Shown here in pieces: positions 8,655-17,213 of a stretch of 64,000 nt of DNA (positions within the stretch are counted from its first letter, which is position 1; every line of letters begins with the position of its first letter). Made by a program: the position numbers and the translations under genes. Source of the stretch: Brevundimonas sp. EYE_349 (GTDB lineage: Bacteria; Pseudomonadota; Alphaproteobacteria; Caulobacterales; Caulobacteraceae); assembly GCF_023147505.1 (NCBI RefSeq), contig NZ_JAHXPB010000004.1, positions 1-64,000 on the forward strand. The letters are read 5' to 3'. The notes beneath the pieces are model-generated. The model worked only from the letters and a program-made list of their open reading frames with translations. It did not search any database and had not been told where the DNA came from.

Positions 8655-9451
8655 TGACCGTTCCGGGACCTGTCGTTCTGGTCGGCTGCGGCCGGTTGGG
8701 ATCGGCCATTTTGGAAGGCTGGCTGCTGACCGACACGGTCGCGGCTCAGGACCTGATCATTCTCAGCCCGTCGGAGAAGCCAGCCGCCGAGGCCGCGCGG
8801 GCCAATGGAGCGCGGGTCAATCCGCCGCTGGAGGCGCTGACGGAAGCCGCGGTGATCGTTGTGGCCGTCAAGCCGGCGATCTGGCGCGCGGTGATGGCCC
8901 CGTTGGCCCCCTTCCTGAGCGATGAGGCGGTGATCCTGTCGGTGATGGCGGGCGTCACGGCGCCTGGTTTGGCTGAAGGGATCGGCGGCCGGCCCATCGT
9001 GCGGGTCATGCCGACGACGGGCGTATCGCGCGGGCGCGGCGTGGCCTCTGTATGGTCTGCCGACCCGAAGGCGGAAACGCTCGGGCGCGATCTGTTCTCG
9101 GCGATGGCCGAGACGGTCGTCTTGGCCGACGAGGCCCTGATGGACGCGGCGACGGCGGTGGCTGGATCGGGCGCAGCCTATTTCTACGCCTTCACCGAGG
9201 CTCTTGCGAGGGCGGGAGAGGCGGCGGGGCTGGACGCGATGACCGCCGATGTCCTGGCGCGCGCCACCCTACGTTCGGCCGCAGATTCAATGGCCGACGA
9301 CGCGCTGGACGCGCTGATCGGCCGTATCGCCTCGCCGGGCGGTTCGACCCGTGCGGGCCTGGACGCCCTGGATCGGGACGGTCGGCTGCAGACCATGCTG
9401 GACGACACGGTTGCGGCGGCGGTCCGCCGCAACCGCGAGATGGGCGGTTAG
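8654..9451 (+). CDS. proC: pyrroline-5-carboxylate reductase ProC
   Basis: NAD(P)H-dependent reductase for the last step of proline synthesis (265 aa). The N-terminal Rossmann motif is slightly variant (VGCGRLGSAILEGWL, about residues 9-23). The P5CR signature occurs in the C-terminal helical domain (ASPGGSTRAGLDALDRDG), together with GSGAAYFYAFTEAL near residue 172. Its start is coupled to the ybjN stop. It converges on the exported protein at 9461 with a 9-base gap, leaving little room for a separate terminator. Confidence 0.94.
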   Translation: MTVPGPVVLVGCGRLGSAILEGWLLTDTVAAQDLIILSPSEKPAAEAARANGARVNPPLEALTEAAVIVVAVKPAIWRAVMAPLAPFLSDEAVILSVMAGVTAPGLAEGIGGRPIVRVMPTTGVSRGRGVASVWSADPKAETLGRDLFSAMAETVVLADEALMDAATAVAGSGAAYFYAFTEALARAGEAAGLDAMTADVLARATLRSAADSMADDALDALIGRIASPGGSTRAGLDALDRDGRLQTMLDDTVAAAVRRNREMGG

Positions 9452-9460
9452 ATCAGGGCT

Positions 9461-9943
9461 CTAGAAGCGGCCGCGCTCGATCTGGTCGCCGAACCGCTCG
9501 AAGGCGCGGTCGGCGTCGCGCCAGACGCTGTAGCCCCAGACATCGCGAAGATCGGGCGTGAAATAGGAATAGTCGACCGGCCGGGTCTGACCGTCCGCCA
9601 GGACGATCTCGCCCTTGATGGCGGCCCCGCCGATGGAGACGCTGCGGATGGGATCCAGGCCCGGGGTGCGGCGAACCTGTTCGATGGTCGGGCGGTTGGG
9701 CTTCAGATCCACCAGCACCAGATTGGCCGTCGCACCCGGATAGCGCTGGGCCAGGGCCTTGCCGACCTCGGATTGCAGACCGGCGATCTGCTGGCTGACG
9801 TCGCGGTCGCCCAGCTTTTCGACCTCGCGCCGAAGTTCGGGGCCGATCGTGACGTTGACGGTAGGGGCGGGGGCTTGCGCCTGGGCGATGGCGGCGGCGG
9901 CGAGGGTGGCCGCCAGCGGCGCGAAGAAGGCGAGTTTACGCAT
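9461..9943 (-). CDS. exported protein of unknown function
   Basis: A 160-residue protein with a clear signal peptide (MRKLAFFAPLAATLAAAAIAQA) cleaved after AQA, so the mature part is periplasmic or secreted. The mature protein has no cysteines and no motif I can name. A middle region (QQIAGLQSEVGKALAQRY) is amphipathic, and a C-terminal Tyr/Trp-rich stretch (YSYFTPDLRDVWGYSVW) follows. The ATG at 9943 is chosen because it has AGGAG at good spacing; a GTG at 9946 is just upstream. It lies downstream of the EnvZ/OmpR-type pair on the same strand, after an 85-base gap. Confidence 0.7.
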   Translation of the reverse strand: MRKLAFFAPLAATLAAAAIAQAQAPAPTVNVTIGPELRREVEKLGDRDVSQQIAGLQSEVGKALAQRYPGATANLVLVDLKPNRPTIEQVRRTPGLDPIRSVSIGGAAIKGEIVLADGQTRPVDYSYFTPDLRDVWGYSVWRDADRAFERFGDQIERGRF

Positions 9944-10028
9944 CACTATGATCTCCTGGCCCTGTCCCGCCTAAGATGATCCCGAACCGCTTGTTTCGCT
10001 AGGGGCGGCGCTCAGGAATCGGCGCGAC

Positions 10029-11396
10029 CTATAGGTTTCCGACAATGGACACCGCGCCGGGGACCCGTACGGTCGCCTTCAAGCCGCCCAGGTCGCTGCG
10101 GTCCAGCGTGACGTCGCCGCCGTGGGCGCGCGCCACGTCGCGGGCGATGGCCAGGCCCAGGCCGACGCCCTTGCGGTTCTGATTGCGCGACTCGTCCAGT
10201 CGCGAGAAGGGGCGGAACGCCTCGTCGTACATGGCTTCGGGGATGCCGGGGCCGTCGTCCTCGACCACCACCTCCAGGCCGCCTGAAGCCAGGGGGCGCG
10301 CCGACAGCCGCACGTGTTCGCCATGCGAGGCGGCGTTGCCGGCCAGGTTGACCACCGCCCGCTTGAAGGCCAGGGGGCGCAGCGAGGCGGTCATGCCTTC
10401 CGGCACGGACACATCGACAACGGCCCCGGCGCGTCGCGCATCGTCGGCCGCCGCCTTCAGCAGGTCGGAGATGGAGACGGGTTTGGGCGGCTCGCCCGCC
10501 TCGCCGCGCGCGAAATCGAGGTATTCGTCGATCATATGCTCCATCTCGTCCAGGTCGCCGCGCATGGCGGCCTGACGCTTGAACGGCGGAGCCAGCGCCA
10601 GTTCGAGGCGCAGACGGGTCAAGGGCGTCCTCAGGTCGTGGCTGACTGAGGCGAGCAGAGCGGTGCGCTGGTCGATGTGGCGCTGGATGCGGTCGCGCAT
10701 GGCCATGAAGGCGACGGCGGCGGCGCGGACCTCGCGCGCGCCGTGCGGCTTGAACCGCGGCACCGTCTCGCCGCGCCCGAAGGCCTCGGCCGCGTCGGCC
10801 AGCCGCTCGATGGCCCGAACCTGATTGCGGATGAACAGGATGGCCACGCCCATCAGCAAGACTGTCGCGATGGTCAGCCACAGCACGAAGATATGGGCCT
10901 GGGTCGCCACCGCCCGCTCGCGCGGGGCGATGATGCGCAGCACGCCCTGCGGCTCCTGCACCTGAATGTCGACATAGGCGGGATAGCGGGTGGTGTCGAA
11001 CCAGTAGGGCCGGTCCAGCCGCGCATCCAGCGCCCGGTCCAGCACCCGGTCCACCACGCCGATGGCGCCGCGCCGCGTCTCGGTCGGCAAGGTGCGGCCT
11101 TCCTGCAGCACGATGGACAGGGACATGGAACGTTCGGCCCGGTCGGCCAGCTTGTCCAGATTGGCCTGGGTGGGGTCGTCCTCATAGCTTTGGACCGCCC
11201 AGGCGATGTCGCCGGCCAGCCCTTCGGACAGGCGCGCGGTCACGGTCTGCCAATGGGCGTCGAAGAAGACCCACGTCACCGCCATCTGCATGACCAGCAC
11301 CGGCAGGACGATGATCAGCAGCGACCGACCCCAAAGCGAGGTCGGCAGGCGCCGCTTCAAAAATCGCGGCCACAGATAGGCAGGCAGAAGCCGCAT
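10029..11396 (-). CDS. EnvZ-type sensor histidine kinase
   Basis: Inner-membrane histidine kinase of 455 residues. TM1 lies near residues 26-46 (LLIIVLPVLVMQMAVTWVFF), a ~125-residue periplasmic sensor follows, and TM2 lies near 166-188. A HAMP linker precedes the phospho-acceptor box ASVSHDLRTPLTRLRLEL (His near 253). The ATP-binding domain shows N (NLAGNAASHG), G1 (DDGPGIPE) and G2 (GVGLGLAI) boxes. The response regulator gene ends 16 bases upstream on the same strand, so the two form a two-component system. The signal is unknown. Confidence 0.92.
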   Translation of the reverse strand: MRLLPAYLWPRFLKRRLPTSLWGRSLLIIVLPVLVMQMAVTWVFFDAHWQTVTARLSEGLAGDIAWAVQSYEDDPTQANLDKLADRAERSMSLSIVLQEGRTLPTETRRGAIGVVDRVLDRALDARLDRPYWFDTTRYPAYVDIQVQEPQGVLRIIAPRERAVATQAHIFVLWLTIATVLLMGVAILFIRNQVRAIERLADAAEAFGRGETVPRFKPHGAREVRAAAVAFMAMRDRIQRHIDQRTALLASVSHDLRTPLTRLRLELALAPPFKRQAAMRGDLDEMEHMIDEYLDFARGEAGEPPKPVSISDLLKAAADDARRAGAVVDVSVPEGMTASLRPLAFKRAVVNLAGNAASHGEHVRLSARPLASGGLEVVVEDDGPGIPEAMYDEAFRPFSRLDESRNQNRKGVGLGLAIARDVARAHGGDVTLDRSDLGGLKATVRVPGAVSIVGNL

Positions 11397-11412
11397 GGCG
11401 TCGCGTCGCGCC

Positions 11413-12150
11413 TCAGTCGGGGGCCAGCATATAGCCGACGCCGCGCACGGTCTGCAGATAGCGTGGGTTCTTGGGGTCGACCTCCAGCTTGCGACGCAGG
11501 CGTGTCACCTGCACGTCCACCGCCCGGCCGGTGATGTCGGCGGTGTCGGGCGACAGGCTCATCCGCTCGACCGGGGCGTGGGCGTGAAGGGCCAGAGTTT
11601 TCAGCAGTTGCGCCTCGGCCTCGGTCAGGCGCTGGGGGGCGCCGTCGCGCGTCAGCTCCAGCCGCTCCATGTCGAAGACGGCGGCGCCCAGCTTGATCTC
11701 CTTGGGGCCGATGGGCTTGCCACCCGTGCGGCGCAGGATGGCGTCGATGCGGAGCACCAATTCGCGTGGCTCGAACGGCTTGGACATATAGTCGTCGGCG
11801 CCGCGCGACAGACCCTCGATGCGGTCTTCCGCGTCGCCCCTGGCGGTCAACAAAAGGACCGGCGTCTTGGACAGTTCGGCCTTGTTGCGGACCCAGGACG
11901 TCAGGTCCAGTCCGCTCTCGCCCGGCATCATGACATCCAGCACGACCAGGTCGAACTCGATCAACTCCATCATCCGCTTGGCGGCGGCGGCGTGGGCGGC
12001 GCCGGTGACGCGATAGCCCTCGCGCGCCAGGAATTCCTTCAGCAGTTCGCGGATGCGATCGTCGTCATCGACGATCAGCAGATGTCGGCCCACGCCGGGG
12101 CCGGCGATGGGGCCGGATCGGCCATGGGGGCGCGATTCCGTCATGCTCAT
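11413..12150 (-). CDS. OmpR-family response regulator
   Basis: DNA-binding response regulator (245 aa). The receiver has the acidic pair DDDD near residue 30, phospho-acceptor Asp in LVVLDVMMPG (about residue 74), Thr in LLLTARG and Lys in YMSKPFEP. The C-terminal winged helix carries the recognition and wing segments TGRAVDVQVTRLRRKLE and YLQTVRGVGYML. An N-terminal extension of ~20 residues precedes the receiver. It is the partner of the kinase immediately downstream. It is divergently transcribed from ilvE with an 82-base control region that contains a GATTC (GANTC) site. Targets are unknown. Confidence 0.92.
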   Translation of the reverse strand: MSMTESRPHGRSGPIAGPGVGRHLLIVDDDDRIRELLKEFLAREGYRVTGAAHAAAAKRMMELIEFDLVVLDVMMPGESGLDLTSWVRNKAELSKTPVLLLTARGDAEDRIEGLSRGADDYMSKPFEPRELVLRIDAILRRTGGKPIGPKEIKLGAAVFDMERLELTRDGAPQRLTEAEAQLLKTLALHAHAPVERMSLSPDTADITGRAVDVQVTRLRRKLEVDPKNPRYLQTVRGVGYMLAPD

Positions 12151-12232
12151 GCGACGTTTCCCCCGCCCTGGGCGTTGACCTGAACGATTCGTGAGGCTCT
12201 AAGACCGTCAGTTTCGCGGGAGACGTATTTCA

Positions 12233-13111
12233 ATGGCCTTCGTTCCTTTCGACGATCGTGACGGCTGGATCTGGGTGAATGGCGATTTCGTTCCCTGGAG
12301 GGAAGCGAAAACGCACGTTCTGACCCACGCTCTGCACTATGGCTCGTCGGTATTCGAGGGTGAGCGTATGTATGGCGGCGAAATCTTCAAGCTCACCCAG
12401 CATTCGGAGCGCCTGAAGCGGTCCGCCAACCTGCTCGATTTCGAGATACCCTACAGCGTCGCCGAAATCGACGCCCTGTGTAACGAAACCTGCGCCAAGA
12501 ACGGTCTGACCGATTGCTATGTGCGTCCGGTGGCCTATCTGGGGCCGGAGCAGACCAGCGTCTCGGCCCTGAACAACAAGGTCCACCTAGCCATCGCCGT
12601 GTGGGATTGGCCCAGCTATTTCGACCCCGAGGTCAAGGCGCGCGGCCTGAAGCTGGAATGGTCCAAATGGCGCCGCCCCGATCCGGCGACGGCCCCGACG
12701 ACGGCCAAGGCGGCGGGCCTGTACATGATCTGCACCATGTCCAAGAACGCCGCCGAGCGTCGTGGATTCGCCGACGCCCTGATGCTGGACTGGCGCGGCT
12801 ATGTCGCCGAGGCGACCGGCGCCAACGTCTTCTTCGTCAAGGACGGCGTCATCCACACGCCCAAGGTTGATCATATCCTGGACGGCATCACCCGCCAGAC
12901 CGTCATCGAGATCGCCCACGCCAAGGGCATCGAGGTGGCGGTGCGCGACATCCTGCCGGAAGAACTGTCCGAGTTTTCGGAATGCTTCCTGACCGGCACG
13001 GCCGTCGAGGTGACGCCGGTCGCCGAGGTGGGCGACTATCGCTTCACCCCCGGCGCCCTGTCGCTGGACCTGATGGATCACTACGGCAAGCTGGTGCGCG
13101 GCCAACTGTAA
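12233..13111 (+). CDS. ilvE: branched-chain amino acid aminotransferase
   Basis: PLP-dependent fold-type IV transaminase for the last step of Val, Leu and Ile synthesis (292 aa). Typical features are the N-terminal HALHYGSSVFEG motif (residues ~29-40), the PLP lysine in TTAKAAGLY (about 160), the class IV signature region from EATGANVFFVKDG to GITRQTVIEIA, and FLTGTAVEVTPVAEV near the end. The ATG at 12233 follows a GGGAGA ribosome-binding site. A strong terminator lies 22 bases after the stop. Confidence 0.94.
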   Translation: MAFVPFDDRDGWIWVNGDFVPWREAKTHVLTHALHYGSSVFEGERMYGGEIFKLTQHSERLKRSANLLDFEIPYSVAEIDALCNETCAKNGLTDCYVRPVAYLGPEQTSVSALNNKVHLAIAVWDWPSYFDPEVKARGLKLEWSKWRRPDPATAPTTAKAAGLYMICTMSKNAAERRGFADALMLDWRGYVAEATGANVFFVKDGVIHTPKVDHILDGITRQTVIEIAHAKGIEVAVRDILPEELSEFSECFLTGTAVEVTPVAEVGDYRFTPGALSLDLMDHYGKLVRGQL

Positions 13112-13133
13112 GTCGACGCGCGACGGCATGATG

Positions 13134-13163
13134 AGGGCGGTCCCTTAAGGGATCGCCCTTTTT
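13134..13163 (+). terminator. rho-independent terminator after ilvE
   Basis: A 10-11-bp stem (AGGGCGGTCCC / GGGATCGCCCT) with a TTAA loop is followed by TTTT. It ends ilvE transcription before the NupC-family gene. Confidence 0.85.
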
Positions 13164-13245
13164 CGTTTCGCTTGCCAGCCGCGTCACTTTGTCCTTGAAG
13201 CGAAGGAAGACCGGCCAGGCGCGCCGGGTACGGGGATCGTCTTTC

Positions 13246-14520
13246 ATGTTCAGCCTTCTGAACCTCCAGAGCCTGCTGGGCCTGGTCGTCATTGTCGCGG
13301 TCTGCTGGGCGATCTCGGAAAACCGGCGCGCCTTTCCTTGGCGGCTGACGCTCGGGGCCATCGCGGTGCAGGCCGGGCTGGTGCTGGCGCTGTTCGCAAT
13401 CCCAGGTTCGCAAGGGGTCCTGGCGGCGGTGACGGGGGCGGTGGACGGCCTGGCGGTCGCGACCACCGAAGGGACGAAGTTCGTGTTCGGCTATTTGGCC
13501 GGCGGGGACCAGCCCTATGCGGTGCAGAATCAGGGCGCCCTGTTCACCTTCGCCTTCCAGGTGCTGCCGCTGATCCTGGTGATCTCGGCCCTGTCGGCCC
13601 TGCTGTGGCACTGGAAGATTCTGAAGTGGATCACTCTGGGCTTCGGCTTCCTGTTTCAGAAGACGATGGGATTGGGCGGCGCCTCGGCCCTGGCCGTCGC
13701 GGCCAACATCTTCCTGGGCATGATCGAAAGCCCGATCGTCATCCGCGCCTATCTGGACAAGCTGACCCGGTCGGAAATCTTCCTGATGATGGTCGTGGGC
13801 CTGGCCACCGTCGCCGGTTCGACCATGGTGGCCTATGCGACCATCCTGTCGCCGGTTCTGCCCAATGCGGCGGGCCACGTTCTGGTCGCCTCCATCGTCT
13901 CGGCGCCGGCCGGGGTGCTGCTGGCGCGGATCATCATTCCCGAGAAGGAAGGCATGGGCGGCGCGGTCGCCGACTACGATTCCGCGTTGAAGTACGACAG
14001 CGCCATCGACGCCATCGTGAAGGGTACGTCGGACGGCCTGATGGTGGTGCTGAACATCTCGGCGGTGCTGATCGTGTTCGTGGCCCTGGTCGCCCTGGTC
14101 AACGTCATGCTGGGCGGCTTCGTGGTGTTCGATGCGCCGCTGACTGTCGAGCGGATGCTGGGCTGGATCTTCGCCCCCGTCGCCTGGCTGATCGGGGTGG
14201 AGTGGAAGGACGCCGACGTCGCCGGCTGGCTGTTGGGCGTCAAACTGACCCTGACGGAGTTTGTCGCCTTCATCGACCTGGGCAAGGTGCCGGCCGGCGA
14301 GATGACGGAGCGGACGCGGATGCTGATGACGTACGCTCTGTGCGGCTTCGCCAATATCGGCTCGGTCGGCATCACGGTGACGGGCCTGTCGGTTCTGATG
14401 CCCGAGCGACGCGAAGAGGTCCTGGGCATGATCTGGAAGGGGCTGTTCGCTGGCTTCCTGGCCACCCTGATGACCGCCGCAATCGTGGGCGCCTTGCCCG
14501 CCGCGGTGTTCGGAAGCTAG
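13246..14520 (+). CDS. NupC-family concentrative nucleoside transporter
   Basis: Inner-membrane symporter (424 aa) that imports nucleosides with H+ or Na+. The frame is open upstream to 13189, but the homologous N-terminus MFSLLNLQSLLGLVVI starts at 13246. About ten hydrophobic helices can be traced. The family motifs are visible: the GxxxxE-type region NIFLGMIESPIVIRAYLDKL (about residues 160-179) and the later CGFANIGSVGITVTGLSVL (about residues 366-384), which form the nucleoside and cation site. The substrate range cannot be read from the sequence. A GST-family gene follows after 39 bases. Confidence 0.9.
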   Translation: MFSLLNLQSLLGLVVIVAVCWAISENRRAFPWRLTLGAIAVQAGLVLALFAIPGSQGVLAAVTGAVDGLAVATTEGTKFVFGYLAGGDQPYAVQNQGALFTFAFQVLPLILVISALSALLWHWKILKWITLGFGFLFQKTMGLGGASALAVAANIFLGMIESPIVIRAYLDKLTRSEIFLMMVVGLATVAGSTMVAYATILSPVLPNAAGHVLVASIVSAPAGVLLARIIIPEKEGMGGAVADYDSALKYDSAIDAIVKGTSDGLMVVLNISAVLIVFVALVALVNVMLGGFVVFDAPLTVERMLGWIFAPVAWLIGVEWKDADVAGWLLGVKLTLTEFVAFIDLGKVPAGEMTERTRMLMTYALCGFANIGSVGITVTGLSVLMPERREEVLGMIWKGLFAGFLATLMTAAIVGALPAAVFGS

Positions 14521-14559
14521 CCTCTCGGTCCCATCGTCTTCGACCGCGAGGGTCGCGCA

Positions 14560-15180
14560 ATGAAACTGTACACCTCCAATCGCGCGCCCAACCCGCGCCG
14601 GGTCCGTTGGGTGATGGCCGAGAAGGGCGTCGCCGACGTCGAGATGGTCGAGATCGACATCATGGCGGGCGAGCACAAGAAGCCAGCCTTCCGCGACCGC
14701 GTCGGCGTGCCTCATCTGCCGGCGCTGGAGTTGGACGACGGGACGATCCTGTCGGAATCCATCGCCATCTGCCGCTATCTGGAGGCGCTGCACCCTGAGC
14801 CGAATCTGTTCGGGCGCGATCCGCTGGAACAGGCCGAGGTCGAGATGTGGACGCGGCGGTGCGAATTCTATCTGGCCACGCCGATCATGCTGAACGTGCG
14901 CCACACCCATCCGGCTCTGGCGGCCCTCGAGGCGACGCAGACCCCCCAGATCGCAGAATACAACCGCCTGTCCGCCGAGCGATTCATGAAGACGCTGGAC
15001 GACCATCTGGCGACGCGCACCTTCCTGGCGCTGGACCGTTTCACCATCGCCGACATCGTGGGCGTGGTGGGTCTGGATTTCGCGCGACTGGTCAAATACA
15101 GCCCGCCGGCTGAGTTCGCGCATCTGGCGCGCTGGCTGGAGACCTGCCGGGCGCGCCCGGCGGCCAAGGCTGGCGTCTGA
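14560..15180 (+). CDS. glutathione S-transferase family protein
   Basis: Cytosolic GST (206 aa) with an N-terminal thioredoxin-like domain and a C-terminal helical domain. The cis-proline region of the glutathione site is seen as GVPHLPALELDDG, followed by the SESIAICRYLEALHP helix. TIADIVGVVGLDFARL (N-capping box and buried Asp) marks the C-terminal domain. The start MKLYTSNRAPNPRRVRW suggests a Ser/Asn-type catalytic position. Substrate unknown. It is followed 7 bases later by the DUF1275 gene, so the two are probably co-transcribed. Confidence 0.88.
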   Translation: MKLYTSNRAPNPRRVRWVMAEKGVADVEMVEIDIMAGEHKKPAFRDRVGVPHLPALELDDGTILSESIAICRYLEALHPEPNLFGRDPLEQAEVEMWTRRCEFYLATPIMLNVRHTHPALAALEATQTPQIAEYNRLSAERFMKTLDDHLATRTFLALDRFTIADIVGVVGLDFARLVKYSPPAEFAHLARWLETCRARPAAKAGV

Positions 15181-15187
15181 GCCGATC

Positions 15188-15826
15188 ATGCGCGCCTTGG
15201 CCCCGTCGCATCAGGCGCTGGCCCTGTCGCTGGCGGTGCTGGCCGGATACGTCGACAGCCTGGGCTTTCTGCAGTTGGGTGGGGTGTTCGTCTCCTTCAT
15301 GAGCGGCAACTCCACGCGCCTGGCGGCCAGCCTGGCTGAGGGGCGATGGGCGGCGGCGGGCGGTCTGGCCGGCATTCTGATCCTGTTCGTCATGGGGTCG
15401 TTCTGCGGCGCCCTGATCGCGCGGGGACAGGAGAAGCGATCGCGCAGCCGCGTTCTGGCGTTCGAGGGCGTGCTGCTGACGCTGGCGGCTCTGGCGGCTG
15501 GAATGGGGTACAAGCCTGTCGCCATTGGCCTGATGGTCATGGCGATGGCGGCCGAGAACTCGGTCTTCCTGCGAAACGGCGAGGCGGCCGTCAGCCTGAC
15601 CTATATGACCGGAACCCTGGTCAAGCTGGGCCAGAGTCTGGCCGCCGCCATGACGGGCGGCGAGCGCTGGGCCTTCGCACCCTATCTGGGCCTGTGGGGC
15701 GGGCTGACGGGCGGGGCGGTCGTGGGCGCCCTGACGTTCGGGCGGTTGGGGCTGGCCGCGCTGTGGCCGGCGGCGGCCTTCGCCTTCGCCCTGGCCGTCG
15801 CGGCCCGGTTCAGCCGCGCGGCGTGA
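15188..15826 (+). CDS. YoaK family (DUF1275) membrane protein
   Basis: Small integral membrane protein (212 aa) with six hydrophobic segments. The DUF1275 hallmarks are at the N-terminus, GYVDSLGFLQLGGVFVSFMSGNSTR (described here by positions ~19-43), and later YMTGTLVKLGQ near residue 140. The family is widespread and its function is unknown. It follows the GST gene by 7 bases and overlaps the convergent thioesterase gene by 17 bases. Confidence 0.88.
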   Translation: MRALAPSHQALALSLAVLAGYVDSLGFLQLGGVFVSFMSGNSTRLAASLAEGRWAAAGGLAGILILFVMGSFCGALIARGQEKRSRSRVLAFEGVLLTLAALAAGMGYKPVAIGLMVMAMAAENSVFLRNGEAAVSLTYMTGTLVKLGQSLAAAMTGGERWAFAPYLGLWGGLTGGAVVGALTFGRLGLAALWPAAAFAFALAVAARFSRAA

Positions 15827-16244
15827 ATTTTCGGATCACGCCCGAGAAAGTCATCAGCAGCCGCTCGCCCGTGTTGATCTGGCCCCGCACGAAGATCAGG
15901 CTCTTGCCCGCCTTGGTCACCTGGCCCGTCGCCTCGATCAGTTCGCCGACATAGCCGCCGTCAATGAAGGTCGAGTCCAGTTGCACCGTGACGCCGGAGG
16001 CGCCCTCCATCTCCTGATAGGCGATCTGGAACATGGCGATGTCGGCGAAGGTCATCAGGCAACCGCCGTGCATCCGCCCGCCCGCGTTCATGTGCTTCTG
16101 CTCGGCGCGGAAGGCGCAGCGCATGTGTCCGTCGGGGTCCGGCCGGCCATAGAAGGGGCCGACCACGGTGTCGAAGGTGTCGTGCAGATCATAGGTCTGC
16201 CACCCGGCGAACTCGCCCTCGGTGATTGTGATTTTCTTCGGCAT
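15810..16244 (-). CDS. PaaI-type hotdog-fold thioesterase
   Basis: A 144-residue hotdog-fold protein of the PaaI/YdiI type, which hydrolyses acyl-CoA thioesters. The motif GGRMHGGCLMTFADIAMFQIA (starting near residue 55) is the family's conserved HGG...D catalytic helix segment, and the central strand VTVQLDSTFIDGG is typical. The physiological substrate is unknown. The gene overlaps the end of the convergent DUF1275 gene by 17 bases and is divergent from the DUF3253 gene. Confidence 0.88.
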   Translation of the reverse strand: MPKKITITEGEFAGWQTYDLHDTFDTVVGPFYGRPDPDGHMRCAFRAEQKHMNAGGRMHGGCLMTFADIAMFQIAYQEMEGASGVTVQLDSTFIDGGYVGELIEATGQVTKAGKSLIFVRGQINTGERLLMTFSGVIRKFTPRG

Positions 16245-16291
16245 GCAGACTCGGCCTTACTTCTGGGCGTGCGGTGCAGCATATAGGCGCA

Positions 16292-16597
16292 ATGAGCGAT
16301 CCGATCGAAACCGCAATCCTGAATAAAATCGCCTCCCTTGAGCCGGGCAAGAGCATCGAGCCCGCCGAAGTGGCCAAGACGCTACAGCCCGAACAGTGGC
16401 AGCGGATGCTGCCCAAGGTGCGGGCCGCCGCTCTTGGCCTGATGCGTCAGGGCAAGCTGACCATCACCAAGAAGGGCAAGGCCGTCGATCCCGACGATTT
16501 CAAGGGAGTCACGCGCCTGCGTCAGGCCACGCCAGAAGAGGCCGCCCTGGCGCTGAGCCGCCGTCCGCCCGTCGTCGATCAGGACGATGACGACTGA
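16292..16597 (+). CDS. DUF3253 domain-containing protein
   Basis: A 101-residue protein that looks like a small winged-helix fold: helix-turn-helix part SIEPAEVAKTL...LPKVRAAALGLMRQGKLTI, then a basic KKGKAVDPDDFKGVTRLR strand pair. This pattern fits the DUF3253 family. The C-terminus is acidic (DQDDDD). The ATG at 16292 is chosen because an in-frame start at 16274 lacks similarity. The stop lies 11 bases inside the downstream UDG-family gene, so translation may be coupled. Confidence 0.82.
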   Translation: MSDPIETAILNKIASLEPGKSIEPAEVAKTLQPEQWQRMLPKVRAAALGLMRQGKLTITKKGKAVDPDDFKGVTRLRQATPEEAALALSRRPPVVDQDDDD

Positions 16598-17213
16598 TCT
16601 CGAAGAGATCCTTACCGACATTCGCGCCTGTCGCGCCTGCGCCGGCGTGCTGCCGCACACGCCGCGCCCGGTGGTGCGGGTGTTTCCCGAGACGCGGTTG
16701 CTGATCTGCGGCCAGGCGCCGGGACGGCGGGTGCATGAAAGCGGCCTGCCGTTCACCGATCCGTCCGGCGACCGGCTGCGCGACTGGATGGGCGTGGATT
16801 ACGAGACCTTCTACGCCGACCGCCGGATCGGCGTGGCGGCGCAGGCCTTCTGCTATCCCGGAACGGCGCCGAAGGGCGGCGACTATCCCCCGCCGACGCG
16901 GTGCGCCGACCTGTGGCGGCCGCAACTGATTGACGCCTTGCCGCGCATGGAGCTGACCCTGCTGGTCGGGGGCTATGCGCAGGCCTGGGCGTTGGGCCAG
17001 CGGGCCGGGCGCAACATGACCGAGACGGTGCGCGCTTGGCGCGACTATGCGCCGGACCTTCTGGTCCTGCCGCATCCGTCGTGGCGTAATACGGCCTGGC
17101 TGAGGAAGAACCCGTGGTTCGAGGCCGAGGTCGTTCCCTATCTGCGGGAACGAGTGCGGGGAATTCTGGCTTTCGCTGGTCGCGTCGACAGCGCGCAACA
17201 GGGTGTTCGATGA
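16587..17213 (+). CDS. uracil-DNA glycosylase superfamily protein
   Basis: A 208-residue protein of the UDG superfamily, which excises uracil or related bases from DNA. Motif A is present as ICGQAPGRR (about residues 34-42), where family 4/5 enzymes have GExPG. Motif B is present as LPHPSWRNTAWLRKNPWF (about residues 166-183). An N-terminal CRACAG resembles the first cysteine pair of iron-sulfur UDGs, but the second pair is not obvious. Activity and preferred lesion are therefore uncertain. It overlaps the DUF3253 gene by 11 bases and the next gene by 4. Confidence 0.8.
   Translation: MTTDLEEILTDIRACRACAGVLPHTPRPVVRVFPETRLLICGQAPGRRVHESGLPFTDPSGDRLRDWMGVDYETFYADRRIGVAAQAFCYPGTAPKGGDYPPPTRCADLWRPQLIDALPRMELTLLVGGYAQAWALGQRAGRNMTETVRAWRDYAPDLLVLPHPSWRNTAWLRKNPWFEAEVVPYLRERVRGILAFAGRVDSAQQGVR

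Noticed and set aside
13081..15189. A 702-codon minus-strand open frame opposite the NupC transporter and GST genes
   Set aside because: Composition (Arg, Gln, His, Asp) is typical of a GC-rich antisense frame, and the plus strand carries recognised families.
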